From assembly GCF_947495205.1 (NCBI RefSeq), contig NZ_CANLXV010000006.1:62001-126000 (forward strand): a DNA stretch of 64,000 nucleotides, read 5' to 3'. The position numbers were made by a program, and so were the translations under genes. The notes beneath the pieces are model-generated. The model was not told the origin of the DNA. It did no database searches and was given only the letters and a program-made list of their open reading frames with translations. How positions within the stretch are numbered: position 1 is the first letter of the stretch; each line of letters starts with the position of its first letter. Positions 48,386-57,468 of the stretch are shown here, piece by piece. The stretch comes from an uncultured Polaribacter sp. (GTDB lineage: Bacteria > Bacteroidota > Bacteroidia > Flavobacteriales > Flavobacteriaceae).

Positions 48386-48754
48386 TTAAAGCACTTCAGG
48401 TGCTAATGATACTATTTTCATGAATTGTTTCTCACGAAGTTCACGTGCTACAGGTCCAAATACACGTGTTCCTCTCATTTCCTCAGTAGGATTTAAAAGT
48501 ACACAAGCATTATCATCAAATCTGATATAAGACCCATCTTTACGTCTAACTTCTTTCTTTGTTCTTACAACAACTGCTCTAGATACTTGACCTTTTTTAA
48601 CAGTTCCGTTCGGAGTTGCAGATTTCACAGATACTACAATTTTGTCTCCAATACTTGCATATCTTTTTCTTGTACCTCCTAAAACTCTAATTACTAAAAC
48701 TTCTTTTGCTCCAGTATTATCTGCGACTTTTAATCTTGATTCTGTCTGTAACAT
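48386..48754 (-). CDS. rplN: 50S ribosomal protein L14
   Basis: 122-aa intersubunit-bridge protein, starting [27 protein letters not shown]. It overlaps no gene but is one base from rpsQ. Confidence 0.98.
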   Translation of the reverse strand: MLQTESRLKVADNTGAKEVLVIRVLGGTRKRYASIGDKIVVSVKSATPNGTVKKGQVSRAVVVRTKKEVRRKDGSYIRFDDNACVLLNPTEEMRGTRVFGPVARELREKQFMKIVSLAPEVL

Positions 48755-48755
48755 A

Positions 48756-49013
48756 TTATTTAGCTCTTTCTAGGATTTCTACTAATCTCCAACGTTTAGA
48801 TTTACTCATAGGTCTTGTTTCCATGATCCTAACTGTATCTCCTTCGTTGCAATCATTCTGTTCGTCGTGTGCAACGTACTTCTTAGTCTTTAATACGAAC
48901 TTTCCGTACATTGGGTGTTTTACTCTTTTAGTTTCTGCCACAACAATAGATTTCTCCATTTTGTTACTAGATACAACACCAATTCTCTCTTTTCTAAGAT
49001 TTCTTTTTTCCAT
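48756..49013 (-). CDS. rpsQ: 30S ribosomal protein S17
   Basis: 85-aa OB-fold primary 16S binder. Marks: [26 protein letters not shown] and [24 protein letters not shown]. 20 bp after rpmC. Confidence 0.98.
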   Translation of the reverse strand: MEKRNLRKERIGVVSSNKMEKSIVVAETKRVKHPMYGKFVLKTKKYVAHDEQNDCNEGDTVRIMETRPMSKSKRWRLVEILERAK

Positions 49014-49033
49014 CTTTAAAATTGACTATAGAA

Positions 49034-49225
49034 TTATTGTAATTCTCTTTTTGTTAATTCTGTTGCAATTCTTGCTACAGTTCTTCTTAAGCTTCTTAAC
49101 TGCAAAGGATTTTCCATTGGAGTTATGGCGTGAGCCATCTTAAGATCAGTATAATTTTTCTGTAACGCTCCAAGCTTTTCGTTAAGATCAGCTACAGATA
49201 ATTCTTTTATTTCTGATTGTTTCAT
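49034..49225 (-). CDS. rpmC: 50S ribosomal protein L29
   Basis: 63-aa helical-hairpin protein near the exit tunnel, where chaperones and SRP dock. Starts MKQSEIKELSVADLNEKL. 11 bp after rplP. Confidence 0.97.
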   Translation of the reverse strand: MKQSEIKELSVADLNEKLGALQKNYTDLKMAHAITPMENPLQLRSLRRTVARIATELTKRELQ

Positions 49226-49236
49226 TCTATTTAGAA

Positions 49237-49668
49237 TTAAGCGTTAATATCAAAATCTCTTGCTATAACAAACTTCGTTCTTACTGGAAGTTTTTGAGCT
49301 GCTAAACGCAAAGCTTCTTTTGCTACTTCCATTGGTACTCCACCAACTTCAAACAAAATTCTACCTGGTTTAACAACCGACACAAAATGAGACGGTGCAC
49401 CTTTACCTTTACCCATACGTACCTCTAAAGGTTTCGCTGTAATAGGTTTATCTGGAAATATTTTAATCCATAACTGCCCTTCTCTTTTCATATGACGAGT
49501 CGCTGCGATACGAGCTGCTTCTATCTGACGTGAAGTTAATAAATTCTGATCTACAGATTTTATTCCAAACATACCATTAGAAAGCTGGTTTCCTCTTTGA
49601 GAATTCCCAGTCATATTTCCTTTCGCCTTCTGTACCTTACGGTATTTTACTCTTTTTGGCTGTAACAT
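49237..49668 (-). CDS. rplP: 50S ribosomal protein L16
   Basis: 143-aa protein near the A site, starting [17 protein letters not shown], with the [11 protein letters not shown]-like [13 protein letters not shown] and [17 protein letters not shown]. 22 bp after rpsC. Confidence 0.98.
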   Translation of the reverse strand: MLQPKRVKYRKVQKAKGNMTGNSQRGNQLSNGMFGIKSVDQNLLTSRQIEAARIAATRHMKREGQLWIKIFPDKPITAKPLEVRMGKGKGAPSHFVSVVKPGRILFEVGGVPMEVAKEALRLAAQKLPVRTKFVIARDFDINA

Positions 49669-49690
49669 TGTTAATTTCTAATTTTAAAAA

Positions 49691-50410
49691 TTATTTTCTT
49701 CTACGAGGTGTACGCTTAGATCTATCATTACCTTTACCACCAGATTGTTTCTTAGACAACCCAACTAAAGGAGATAATTCTCTTTTACCATAAACTTCGC
49801 CTTTCATAATCCATACTTTCACACCTAATCTTCCGTATGTCGTATGAGCTTCAACAAGTGAATAATCAATGTCTGCTCTAAAAGTAGAAAGAGGAATTCT
49901 ACCTTCTTTAAAATGTTCTGAACGCGCCATTTCTGCTCCATTTAAACGACCTGATATTTGGATTTTAATCCCTTCAGCGTTCATTCTCATTGTAGCTTGA
50001 ATAGCCATTTTAATAGCTCTTTTATAAGAAATTCTATTTTCGATTTGACGAGCAACACTAGTTGCAACTAATCTTGCATCTAATTCTGGTCTCTTAATTT
50101 CAAAAATATTAATTTGAACCTCTTTTCCGGTAATTTTCTTAAGCTCTTCTTTTAACTTGTCTACTTCTTGACCACCTTTACCGATAATAATACCAGGTCT
50201 TGCAGTTGTAATAGTAACGGTTACAAGTTTTAAAGTACGCTCTATAATTACTCTAGAAACACTTGCTTTAGATAGTCTAGCATGTATATACTTTCTTATC
50301 TTATCATCTTCAGCAATTTTATCTCCGTAGTCATTACCACCATACCAGTTAGACTCCCAACCTCTGATGATTCCTAAACGATTTCCTATTGGATTAGTTT
50401 TTTGTCCCAT
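49691..50410 (-). CDS. rpsC: 30S ribosomal protein S3
   Basis: 239-aa S3 with a KH domain ([22 protein letters not shown]) and the C-terminal S3 domain ([30 protein letters not shown]). It lines the mRNA entry channel. The end is Lys/Arg-rich. 11 bp after rplV. Confidence 0.98.
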   Translation of the reverse strand: MGQKTNPIGNRLGIIRGWESNWYGGNDYGDKIAEDDKIRKYIHARLSKASVSRVIIERTLKLVTVTITTARPGIIIGKGGQEVDKLKEELKKITGKEVQINIFEIKRPELDARLVATSVARQIENRISYKRAIKMAIQATMRMNAEGIKIQISGRLNGAEMARSEHFKEGRIPLSTFRADIDYSLVEAHTTYGRLGVKVWIMKGEVYGKRELSPLVGLSKKQSGGKGNDRSKRTPRRRK

Positions 50411-50421
50411 TTCTACTTTGA

Positions 50422-50826
50422 TTAATTACTTAAATTTTTACTACCTAACTCTAAAGTTACGTGGTTAGAACGCTTACGAATTCTATGAGCACGCCCTTGT
50501 GGAGCTGGTCTTAATCTCTTTAACATTCCTGCACTATCTACACAGATAGACTTCACATATAAATTTGCATCTTCTATAGTTGCATCTTCGTTTTTTGCTT
50601 GCCAATTAGCAATTGCAGATAACAATAACTTTTCTAAGTTAATTGATGCCTCTTTTGGACTAAACTTTAAGATCTGTAAAGCTTTTTCTACTTCTACACC
50701 TCTTACTTGATCCGCAACTAAACGCATTTTTCTTGGTGATGTAGGACAGTTAGTAAGCTTTGCAAAAGCACGTAGCTTTCTTTCTGCTTTTAGCTTATCT
50801 GCCATATTTTTTTTACGAACTCCCAT
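50422..50826 (-). CDS. rplV: 50S ribosomal protein L22
   Basis: 134-aa exit-tunnel protein. The core starts near [21 protein letters not shown], and the tunnel loop is in [21 protein letters not shown]. An N-terminal extension of about 20 residues precedes the E. coli-like core; an internal Met (ATG, residue 8) is an alternative start. Confidence 0.97.
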   Translation of the reverse strand: MGVRKKNMADKLKAERKLRAFAKLTNCPTSPRKMRLVADQVRGVEVEKALQILKFSPKEASINLEKLLLSAIANWQAKNEDATIEDANLYVKSICVDSAGMLKRLRPAPQGRAHRIRKRSNHVTLELGSKNLSN

Positions 50827-50833
50827 TTCCTAC

Positions 50834-51112
50834 TTATTTTTTTCCTTTATTTTTTGCACCAGCGTGTCCTCTAAAAGAACGAGTTGGTGAAAATTCGCCT
50901 AATTTATGCCCTACCATGTTTTCTGTTACATAAACTGGTACAAACTGACGGCCATTATGCACAGCAATTGTTTGTCCAACAAAATCTGGAGTAATCATAC
51001 TTGCTCTTGACCAAGTTTTAATCACAGTTTTGTTACCAGCTTCTACATTAGCTAACACTTTTTTCTCTAATTTATAGTGAACGTAAGGTCCTTTTTTTAA
51101 TGATCTTGCCAT
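50834..51112 (-). CDS. rpsS: 30S ribosomal protein S19
   Basis: 92-aa head protein, starting [11 protein letters not shown] and with [18 protein letters not shown]. 6 bp after rplB and 7 bp before rplV. Confidence 0.98.
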   Translation of the reverse strand: MARSLKKGPYVHYKLEKKVLANVEAGNKTVIKTWSRASMITPDFVGQTIAVHNGRQFVPVYVTENMVGHKLGEFSPTRSFRGHAGAKNKGKK

Positions 51113-51118
51113 AACTTA

Positions 51119-51943
51119 TTATTTCTTTCTACGTTCTAAAATATATTTATTACTAGCTTTAGTCTTAGACCTAGTCTTAAATCCTTTAGCTGGTATACCA
51201 TTTCTAGATCTTGGATGTCCTCCTGAAGAACGTCCTTCACCACCACCCATTGGGTGATCAACAGGATTCATTCTTACAGCATTCGTTCTTGGTCTTCTAC
51301 CTAACCATCTTGATCTACCTGCTTTACCAGAAACTAATAATTGATGATCTGAATTAGATACTACACCAATTGTTGCCATACAAGTTAACAAGATTAATCT
51401 TGTTTCCCCAGACGGTAACTTAACTGTTGCATATTTCCCATCTCTTGCCATTAATTGCGCAAAAGAACCTGCAGAACGTGCCATAACAGCGCCTTGACCT
51501 GGACGTAATTCTATACAAGAAATTGTAGTTCCTAACGGAATCTCACTTAAATTCATTGCATTACCGATTTCTGGAGCTACATTTTCTCCTGAAACGATTG
51601 TTTGCCCTACTTTTAACCCGTTTTGTGCAATCACATAACGCTTTTCTCCATCAGCATAACTAAGTAAAGCAATAAATGCAGTACGATTTGGATCGTACTC
51701 TATAGTTTTAACTGTTGCGGGAATACCTGCTTTATCTCTTTTAAAATCGATAATACGGTATTTTTGTTTATGACCACCTCCAATATTACGAGTTGTCATT
51801 CTACCCTGACTGTTTCGACCTCCAGATCGTTTTTTCGGAGCAAGTAAACTTTTCTCCGGCTTATCAGTTGTTATGGTGTCGAACCCATTTACAACTCTAA
51901 AACGCTGACCTGGTGTTACTGGTTTTAATTTTCTAACTGACAT
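51119..51943 (-). CDS. rplB: 50S ribosomal protein L2
   Basis: 274-aa L2 needed for subunit joining and peptidyl transfer. The key block [20 protein letters not shown] contains the conserved His. 11 bp after rplW. Confidence 0.99.
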   Translation of the reverse strand: MSVRKLKPVTPGQRFRVVNGFDTITTDKPEKSLLAPKKRSGGRNSQGRMTTRNIGGGHKQKYRIIDFKRDKAGIPATVKTIEYDPNRTAFIALLSYADGEKRYVIAQNGLKVGQTIVSGENVAPEIGNAMNLSEIPLGTTISCIELRPGQGAVMARSAGSFAQLMARDGKYATVKLPSGETRLILLTCMATIGVVSNSDHQLLVSGKAGRSRWLGRRPRTNAVRMNPVDHPMGGGEGRSSGGHPRSRNGIPAKGFKTRSKTKASNKYILERRKK

Positions 51944-51954
51944 TCTGTCTTTTC

Positions 51955-52245
51955 TTAAAGATTGTTATAAAAATCAATGCTTTCTCCTTCTGCTAATTGC
52001 ACGATTGCCTTCTTGTATCCACTCTTAATACCAGTTACCAAACCTTTTTTAGTAAACTTAGTATTTCTTTGAATTGGATAGTTTAAAGTTTTCACACTAG
52101 ATATAGAAACTCCATAAGCAGCCTCAACAGCTCCTTTAATTTCTAATTTATTAGCTTTACTATCTACAACAAATGCATAACGGTTAAATAACTCGCTATC
52201 ATTTGTCGCTTTTTCCGTAATAATAGGTTTTATTAAAATACTCAT
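51955..52245 (-). CDS. rplW: 50S ribosomal protein L23
   Basis: 96-aa exit-site protein that docks trigger factor and SRP. Starts [18 protein letters not shown]; the [22 protein letters not shown] core is present. 9 bp after rplD. Confidence 0.97.
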   Translation of the reverse strand: MSILIKPIITEKATNDSELFNRYAFVVDSKANKLEIKGAVEAAYGVSISSVKTLNYPIQRNTKFTKKGLVTGIKSGYKKAIVQLAEGESIDFYNNL

Positions 52246-52254
52246 TTTGAATCC

Positions 52255-52884
52255 CTATTTGCTTAAATTTGTATTAATACCTTCTAAAGAACCTTCAGTA
52301 ATAACTACTTTATTAGCATTTAACACACCATAAGTATTTAATTCTGAAGCCTTAACTACTTTAGAGTTTTTTAAGTTACGTGAAGACAAATACACATTAG
52401 TATTTTCATCACTTAAAACAAACAATGACTTTTTAGCATCCAATTGTAACGCTTTTAAAACATCTACAAAGTTTTTTGTTTTTGGAGTCTCAAAATTAAA
52501 ATCCTCAACAATTACTAAATTTTTATCATTTGCTTGAATAGATAAAGCTGACTTACGAGCCAAACGCTTTAAATTCTTATTCAACTTAAAAGAATAACTT
52601 CTTGGTCTTGGTCCAAACATACGACCTCCACCTCTAAAAACACCAGACTTGATAGAACCTGCTCTTGCAGTACCAGTACCCTTTTGCTTTTTTATCTTTC
52701 TTGTAGAACCAACTATTTCTGCTCTTTCTTTAGCTTTATGCGTTCCTTGTCTTTGATTAGCCAAGTATTGCTTAACATCTAAATAAATAGCATGATCATT
52801 AGGTTCAACACCAAATACATCGCTAGAAAGTTCAACTTTTCTACCTGTATCTTTTCCTGTAATATCTAAAACTGCTACTTTCAT
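52255..52884 (-). CDS. rplD: 50S ribosomal protein L4
   Basis: 209-aa L4 with the tunnel loop ([29 protein letters not shown]). In E. coli L4 regulates the S10 operon by acting on the leader. Its ATG shares one base with the rplC stop codon (TAATG), so translation is coupled. Confidence 0.98.
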   Translation of the reverse strand: MKVAVLDITGKDTGRKVELSSDVFGVEPNDHAIYLDVKQYLANQRQGTHKAKERAEIVGSTRKIKKQKGTGTARAGSIKSGVFRGGGRMFGPRPRSYSFKLNKNLKRLARKSALSIQANDKNLVIVEDFNFETPKTKNFVDVLKALQLDAKKSLFVLSDENTNVYLSSRNLKNSKVVKASELNTYGVLNANKVVITEGSLEGINTNLSK

Positions 52885-53501
52885 TATTTCTGAATAGTTA
52901 CAAAAGCATTTTTGTGTCCAGGAATTGCTCCTTTAACAACAAGTAGATTCTTTTCAGCCACTACCTTTAATACTCTTAAGTTTTGTACTTTCACTTTATC
53001 TCCACCCATTCTACCTGCCATACGCATTCCTTTGAATACTCTTGCAGGATAAGATGCAGCACCAATAGAACCTGGGGCTCTTAATCTGTTATGCTGACCG
53101 TGAGTTGCTTGACCCACACCTGCAAAACCATGACGCTTCACAACACCTTGAAAACCTTTACCCTTAGAAACACCAGAAACATCGACAAATTCGCCTTCTT
53201 CAAAGTGCTCAACAGTAATTGAGTCTCCTAATTTATACTCTTCTTCAAACCCTTGAAATTCAACGACTTTTTTCTTAGCAGTGGTGCCAGCTTTTTTAAA
53301 GTGACCGTCTAACGATTTGTTAGAACTCTTCGCCTTTTTGTCATCGAAACCAAGTTGCAACGCATTGTATCCGTCAACCTCTTCGGTTCTGACTTGGGTA
53401 ACAACGCAAGGACCTGCTTCAATTACTGTACAAGGAATATTCTTCCCGTTTTCATCAAACAAGCTGGTCATTCCAATTTTTCTACCTATTAACCCAGACA
53501 T
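52884..53501 (-). CDS. rplC: 50S ribosomal protein L3
   Basis: 205-aa L3, starting [19 protein letters not shown], with the central-loop block [16 protein letters not shown]-like [19 protein letters not shown] that reaches toward the peptidyl-transferase centre. Unusually, it is not tightly behind rpsJ: a 364-bp gap with a terminator, a promoter and hairpins lies upstream, so it starts its own unit. Confidence 0.98.
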   Translation of the reverse strand: MSGLIGRKIGMTSLFDENGKNIPCTVIEAGPCVVTQVRTEEVDGYNALQLGFDDKKAKSSNKSLDGHFKKAGTTAKKKVVEFQGFEEEYKLGDSITVEHFEEGEFVDVSGVSKGKGFQGVVKRHGFAGVGQATHGQHNRLRAPGSIGAASYPARVFKGMRMAGRMGGDKVKVQNLRVLKVVAEKNLLVVKGAIPGHKNAFVTIQK

Positions 53502-53604
53502 TTTGTTAATTTTAAGACGATAGATTTAATTTATCCAGCGCGTCTATTTATAAATATTTGTTTGAAACTAAAGTTTCACTGTACACATCTTTTAAGTTTA
53601 GTTC

Positions 53605-53636
53605 AAAAAAAACAGCGCAAAACAAATTCAACGCTG
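53605..53636 (-). promoter_or_regulatory. Attenuator-like hairpin in the rplC leader
   Basis: On the transcript CAGCG pairs with CGCTG (53636-53632 with 53617-53613) around a 14-nt loop and is followed at once by eight U (53612-53605). It lies about 105 nt before the rplC ATG and about 95 nt after the predicted start. Flanking AAAA/UUUU can extend the stem past a one-base bulge. Confidence 0.55.
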
Positions 53637-53735
53637 ATTTTGTTTTTACCGTTTTTCCTTTGCGAAACGCTCCGGACATGTAACTATTATTGAATTTTAA
53701 ATCAAAATAGATTTCCCAATCTCTATTTGGGGTTG

Positions 53736-53766
53736 CAAAAGTATAAAAAACTTTCGGTTTAACAAA
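53736..53766 (-). promoter_or_regulatory. Promoter of rplC, overlapping the rpsJ terminator
   Basis: Minus strand TTTG (53766-53763), exact 19-bp spacer, TACTTTTG (53743-53736): a full RpoD-consensus match. The TTTTG of the -33 box is exactly the loop of the terminator hairpin 53781-53749. Confidence 0.7.
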
Positions 53767-53781
53767 ATTAAACCGAAAGTT
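53749..53781 (-). terminator. Terminator after rpsJ
   Basis: Perfect 14-bp arms AACTTTCGGTTTAA / TTAAACCGAAAGTT with loop TTTTG and a following TTTT tail, 85 bp past the rpsJ stop. It would separate the str unit from the rplC unit. Confidence 0.85.
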
Positions 53782-53803
53782 ATATACTTTTAAAATTTTA
53801 GAG

Positions 53804-53824
53804 ATTCCGAGAAGAACTCGGAAT
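53804..53824 (-). other. Perfect hairpin 3' of rpsJ
   Basis: Arms ATTCCGAG / CTCGGAAT with a 5-nt loop, 42 bp after the rpsJ stop and ahead of the main terminator. It lacks a U-tract and could protect the mRNA end. Confidence 0.5.
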
Positions 53825-53865
53825 GTATTTAAATTTTAACTTTTCTGTTGAAAAGTTCACTTAAA

Positions 53866-54171
53866 TTACACTTTAATCTCCACTTCAACACCGCTTGGTA
53901 ACTCCAATTTCATTAAAGCATCAATAGTTTTTGATGAAGAACTATAAATGTCTAATAATCTTTTGTAAGCAGCTAATTGAAATTGCTCTCTAGATTTCTT
54001 GTTTACGTGTGGTGAACGTAATACCGTAAAAACCTTTTTATGTGTTGGCAATGGTATTGGACCGTTAACTACAGCTCCAGTACTTTTTACCGTCTTTACT
54101 ATTTTTTCAGCAGATTTATCTACCAAATTGTAATCGTAAGACTTTAATTTTATTCTAATTTTTTGACTCAT
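53866..54171 (-). CDS. rpsJ: 30S ribosomal protein S10 (NusE)
   Basis: 101-aa S10 of the 30S head, also the transcription factor NusE. Marks: [50 protein letters not shown]. It follows fusA by 18 bp with no tuf gene between, and belongs to the str unit here. Confidence 0.98.
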   Translation of the reverse strand: MSQKIRIKLKSYDYNLVDKSAEKIVKTVKSTGAVVNGPIPLPTHKKVFTVLRSPHVNKKSREQFQLAAYKRLLDIYSSSSKTIDALMKLELPSGVEVEIKV

Positions 54172-54189
54172 CTTGTATTATTTAGTAGA

Positions 54190-56307
54190 TTATCCTTTTG
54201 AAGCAGCGATTACTTCTTCTGAAATATTAGAAGGAGTTTCTGAATAGTGAGAAAATTCCATTGTAGAAGTTGCTCTACCAGAAGACATTGTTCTTAAAGC
54301 AGTAACATAACCAAACATTTCTGACAATGGTACAATTGCTTTTACAACTTTAGCGCCATTTCTATCAGACATATCATTAACCTGTCCTCTTCTTCTATTT
54401 AAATCTCCAACGATATCTCCCATGTTCTCCTCTGGAGTTAACACTTCTAATTTCATTAAAGGCTCCATAATTTTGGCTTTTGCAGCTTTTGCCGCATTTT
54501 TATAACCTAATTTTGCAGCTAACTCAAAAGATAGTTGATCAGAATCCACCGCGTGGAAAGAACCGTCTTTTAAAGTTATTTTCATAGAATCCATTTCGTA
54601 ACCTGCTAATGGTCCATTTTTCATAGCTTCTTTGAATCCTTTCTCTACAGAAGGTACAAATTCTTTAGGAACGTTACCACCTTTAATTACTGATTCAAAC
54701 TGTAAACCTTGAACACCTTCATCTGCAGGCTCCATAGTAAATACAATATCTGCAAACTTACCACGACCACCAGATTGTTTCTTATAAACTTCTCTATGGT
54801 CTGCAGTAGCCGTAATAGCTTCCTTATACTCTACTTGAGGTTGTCCTTGACTTACTTCTACTTTAAACTCACGCTTTAAACGATCTACAATTACATCTAA
54901 GTGTAATTCTCCCATTCCTGAAATAATAGTTTGTCCTGAAGCTTCATCTGTTCTTACTGTAAACGTAGGATCTTCTTCAGCTAACTTACCAAGTCCTATA
55001 CCTAATTTATCAACATCTGCTTTTGTCTTAGGCTCTACAGCAATACCAATTACTGGATCTGGAAAATCCATTGATTCTAAAACGATTGGGTGCTCTTGAG
55101 ACGATAAAGTATCTCCAGTTTTAATAGATTTAAAACCTACAGCAGCTCCAATATCTCCAGCCTCGATATAATCAATTGCATTTTGCTTATTTGCATGCAT
55201 TTGGTAAATACGCGAGATACGCTCTTTTTTCTGAGAACGATTGTTTAAAACATAAGAACCCGCATCTAAACGACCTGAATATGCTCTAAAAAATGCTAAA
55301 CGACCTACAAAAGGATCTGTAGCAATTTTAAATGCTAAAGCAGCAAATGGCTCCTTTACATCTGGTCTACGAATTTCTTCTTCGTTTGTATCTGGGTTTG
55401 TACCAACAATACCTTCCTTATCTGTTGGAGAAGGTAAATAACGACACACAGCGTCTAATAAGAACTGAACACCTTTGTTTTTAAACGCAGAACCACAAAT
55501 CATAGGAATAATAGCCATATCCATTACAGCAGCTCTAAGTGCAGCATGCACTTCTTCTTCTGTAATAGAATCTTCGTCTTCCATAAACTTTTCCAAAAGA
55601 TTCTCATCATAACTTGCTACTTCTTCAATTAAAAGTGCACGATATTTACGAGCTTCTTCTTTCATATCCTCAGGAATATCGATTACATCGAATGTTGATC
55701 CTTGAGTTTCATCATGCCAAATAATAGCACGGTTTTTTACTAAGTCGATAATACCTTTAAACTCATCTTCATCACCAATGTTTAAAACAATTGGCACTGC
55801 GTTAGACTTTAACATATCTTTTACTTGCTGACATACTGCTAAAAAATCAGATCCTTGACGGTCCATTTTGTTAACAAAACCAATTCTTGGTACTTTGTAG
55901 TTATCAGCTAATCTCCAGTTAGTCTCAGATTGAGGCTCAACACCATCTACTGCACTAAATAAAAATACTAAACCATCTAAGACACGTAAAGATCTGTTTA
56001 CTTCAACAGTAAAATCTACGTGACCAGGAGTATCAATAATATTAAAGTGGTATCCTTTAGTTTCTGGAGTTGGTTGTGCATTTTCTAATGGAAACTGCCA
56101 AGTACAAGTAGTTGCAGCAGAAGTAATTGTAATACCTCTTTCCTGCTCTTGTTCCATCCAGTCCATTGTTGCTGCACCATCATGTACTTCTCCAATTTTA
56201 TGAGAAACACCTGTATAATACAATACACGCTCTGTAGTTGTGGTTTTACCAGCATCAATATGTGCTGCAATACCAATATTTCTTGTATATTTTAAATCTC
56301 TAGCCAT
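54190..56307 (-). CDS. fusA: Elongation factor G
   Basis: 705-aa translocation GTPase. G1 [10 protein letters not shown]3 DTPGHVDF and G4 NKMD are intact, with domains II-V following ([37 protein letters not shown]). It also works with RRF in recycling. 5 bp after rpsG. Confidence 0.99.
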   Translation of the reverse strand: MARDLKYTRNIGIAAHIDAGKTTTTERVLYYTGVSHKIGEVHDGAATMDWMEQEQERGITITSAATTCTWQFPLENAQPTPETKGYHFNIIDTPGHVDFTVEVNRSLRVLDGLVFLFSAVDGVEPQSETNWRLADNYKVPRIGFVNKMDRQGSDFLAVCQQVKDMLKSNAVPIVLNIGDEDEFKGIIDLVKNRAIIWHDETQGSTFDVIDIPEDMKEEARKYRALLIEEVASYDENLLEKFMEDEDSITEEEVHAALRAAVMDMAIIPMICGSAFKNKGVQFLLDAVCRYLPSPTDKEGIVGTNPDTNEEEIRRPDVKEPFAALAFKIATDPFVGRLAFFRAYSGRLDAGSYVLNNRSQKKERISRIYQMHANKQNAIDYIEAGDIGAAVGFKSIKTGDTLSSQEHPIVLESMDFPDPVIGIAVEPKTKADVDKLGIGLGKLAEEDPTFTVRTDEASGQTIISGMGELHLDVIVDRLKREFKVEVSQGQPQVEYKEAITATADHREVYKKQSGGRGKFADIVFTMEPADEGVQGLQFESVIKGGNVPKEFVPSVEKGFKEAMKNGPLAGYEMDSMKITLKDGSFHAVDSDQLSFELAAKLGYKNAAKAAKAKIMEPLMKLEVLTPEENMGDIVGDLNRRRGQVNDMSDRNGAKVVKAIVPLSEMFGYVTALRTMSSGRATSTMEFSHYSETPSNISEEVIAASKG

Positions 56308-56312
56308 TTCTA

Positions 56313-56792
56313 TTAAAATCTAAAGTGTGAAAAAGCTTTGTTAGCTTCTGCCATTTTATGAGTATCTGTACGTTTTTTAACAGCAGCACCTTCTTCTTTA
56401 GCCGCAGCCAAAATTTCAGCAGCTAAACGCTGTGCCATTGTTTTCTCATTTCTTTTACGAGTATACAAAATCATCCATTTGATAGCCATAGATACTTTAC
56501 GATCTGGTCTAATCTGCATTGGAATTTGGAATGTTGCACCACCAACACGTCTAGAACGAACTTCTACGTGAGGCATTACATTAGACAAACCTTCTTTCCA
56601 AATTTCTAAAGCCGACTTTTCTTCGCCTTCTCCTTTTCTTTCTTCTACAATCTCTAAAGCATCATAAAATACTTTAAAGGCTACTGACTTTTTACCACTC
56701 CACATTAAGTTGTTAACGAAACGTGTTACGAGCTGATCGTTAAATTTTGGATCTGGTAATAAGACTCTTTTTTTTGCTGCTCTTTTTCTCAT
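56313..56792 (-). CDS. rpsG: 30S ribosomal protein S7
   Basis: 159-aa S7, the assembly organiser of the 30S head. It starts [17 protein letters not shown] at 56792. The open frame continues 33 codons upstream, but that part is a low-complexity degenerate repeat and is excluded. The core shows [21 protein letters not shown] and [16 protein letters not shown]. The gap to rpsL is 117 bp. Confidence 0.98.
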   Translation of the reverse strand: MRKRAAKKRVLLPDPKFNDQLVTRFVNNLMWSGKKSVAFKVFYDALEIVEERKGEGEEKSALEIWKEGLSNVMPHVEVRSRRVGGATFQIPMQIRPDRKVSMAIKWMILYTRKRNEKTMAQRLAAEILAAAKEEGAAVKKRTDTHKMAEANKAFSHFRF

Positions 56793-56809
56793 GTCTTCTC
56801 TTGAGTTTT

Positions 56810-56885
56810 TTTCGCTATTGACTGTTCGCTTTTTGCTATTGGCTTTTCGCTTTTCGGTTTTTACTGTTGGCTTTTCACTAACGGC
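56810..56885 (-). repeat. Degenerate short-unit repeat between rpsL and rpsG
   Basis: On the transcript strand variants of GAAAAGCcAAtAGC recur (gaaaagccaacag, gaaaagcgaaaagccaatagc, aaaaagcgaacag, caatagcgaaaaa), about five imperfect units. It is purine-rich and in frame with rpsG, which creates an artificial N-terminal extension. Confidence 0.55.
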
Positions 56886-56909
56886 AAACAACTAATAGTT
56901 AATCGCTAA

Positions 56910-57284
56910 TTACTTTTTTGGGCGTTTTGCACCGTACTTAGACCTACGTTGAGTTCTTCCCTCAACACCTGCTGTATCTAATGCACCACGTACTACGTGA
57001 TATTTAACTCCTGGTAAATCTTTTACCCTTCCACCTCTAACTAATACTATCGAGTGCTCTTGTAAGTTGTGTCCTTCTCCTGGAATGTACGCGTTTATCT
57101 CATTACCATTTGTTAATCTAACTCTGGCAACTTTTCTCATTGCAGAATTAGGTTTTTTTGGCGTAGTAGTATAAACTCTAGTACAAACTCCACGTCTTTG
57201 AGGACAAGACGACAAAGCAGCCGATTTACTCTTCTTAGTTATTTTGGTTCTTCCTTTACGAACTAATTGTTGAATAGTTGGCAT
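56910..57284 (-). CDS. rpsL: 30S ribosomal protein S12
   Basis: 124-aa decoding-centre protein. [12 protein letters not shown] keeps the wild-type Lys whose change gives streptomycin resistance in other bacteria. [10 protein letters not shown] keeps the Asp that RimO (encoded at 5823-7175) modifies. It is the first gene of the str unit, with its own promoter at 57342-57372. Confidence 0.99.
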   Translation of the reverse strand: MPTIQQLVRKGRTKITKKSKSAALSSCPQRRGVCTRVYTTTPKKPNSAMRKVARVRLTNGNEINAYIPGEGHNLQEHSIVLVRGGRVKDLPGVKYHVVRGALDTAGVEGRTQRRSKYGAKRPKK

Positions 57285-57321
57285 ACTAAATTATTACTGT
57301 TTTACGTTTATATTAAACATT

Positions 57322-57337
57322 CCCTTATTTTTAAGGG
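57322..57337 (-). promoter_or_regulatory. 5' end hairpin of the rpsL transcript
   Basis: CCCTTA / TAAGGG with a 4-nt loop, starting at about the predicted transcript start. It may protect the 5' end. Confidence 0.4.
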
Positions 57338-57341
57338 TCCG

Positions 57342-57372
57342 CAAATGTACAACTAATTTCTAATTATACAAA
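57342..57372 (-). promoter_or_regulatory. Promoter of rpsL (str operon)
   Basis: Minus strand TTTG (57372-57369), exact 19-bp spacer, TACATTTG (57349-57342): full match to the Bacteroidota RpoD consensus, about 58 bp before the rpsL ATG. Confidence 0.8.
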
Positions 57373-57468
57373 TATCAGCAAGTTATTTTTTAGAATAAGA
57401 AAAGCTTAGAAAAATTTTGTACTATTTTTAGCATACTTTTACTCCATAAATCAAGCACATCTTTATAA

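Larger units (their letters stand above)
53502..53865. other. 364-bp regulatory gap between rpsJ and rplC
   Basis: No plausible gene. In transcription order it holds a perfect 8-bp hairpin (53824-53804), a terminator/promoter composite (53781-53736), a 7-bp hairpin at the predicted transcript start (AAATAGA/TCTATTT, 53728-53705), a stretch with no clear signal (about 53700-53640), the attenuator-like hairpin (53636-53605) and then the rplC translation start region. Confidence 0.75.

Noticed and set aside
48706-49143. 145-aa hydrophobic frame on the + strand
   Set aside because: It is antisense to rplN, rpsQ and rpmC, which are certain genes; the hydrophobicity is a by-product of the reverse complement.
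56793-56891. N-terminal extension of S7
   Set aside because: Low-complexity repeat translation; the family start MRKRAAKKR lies at 56792.
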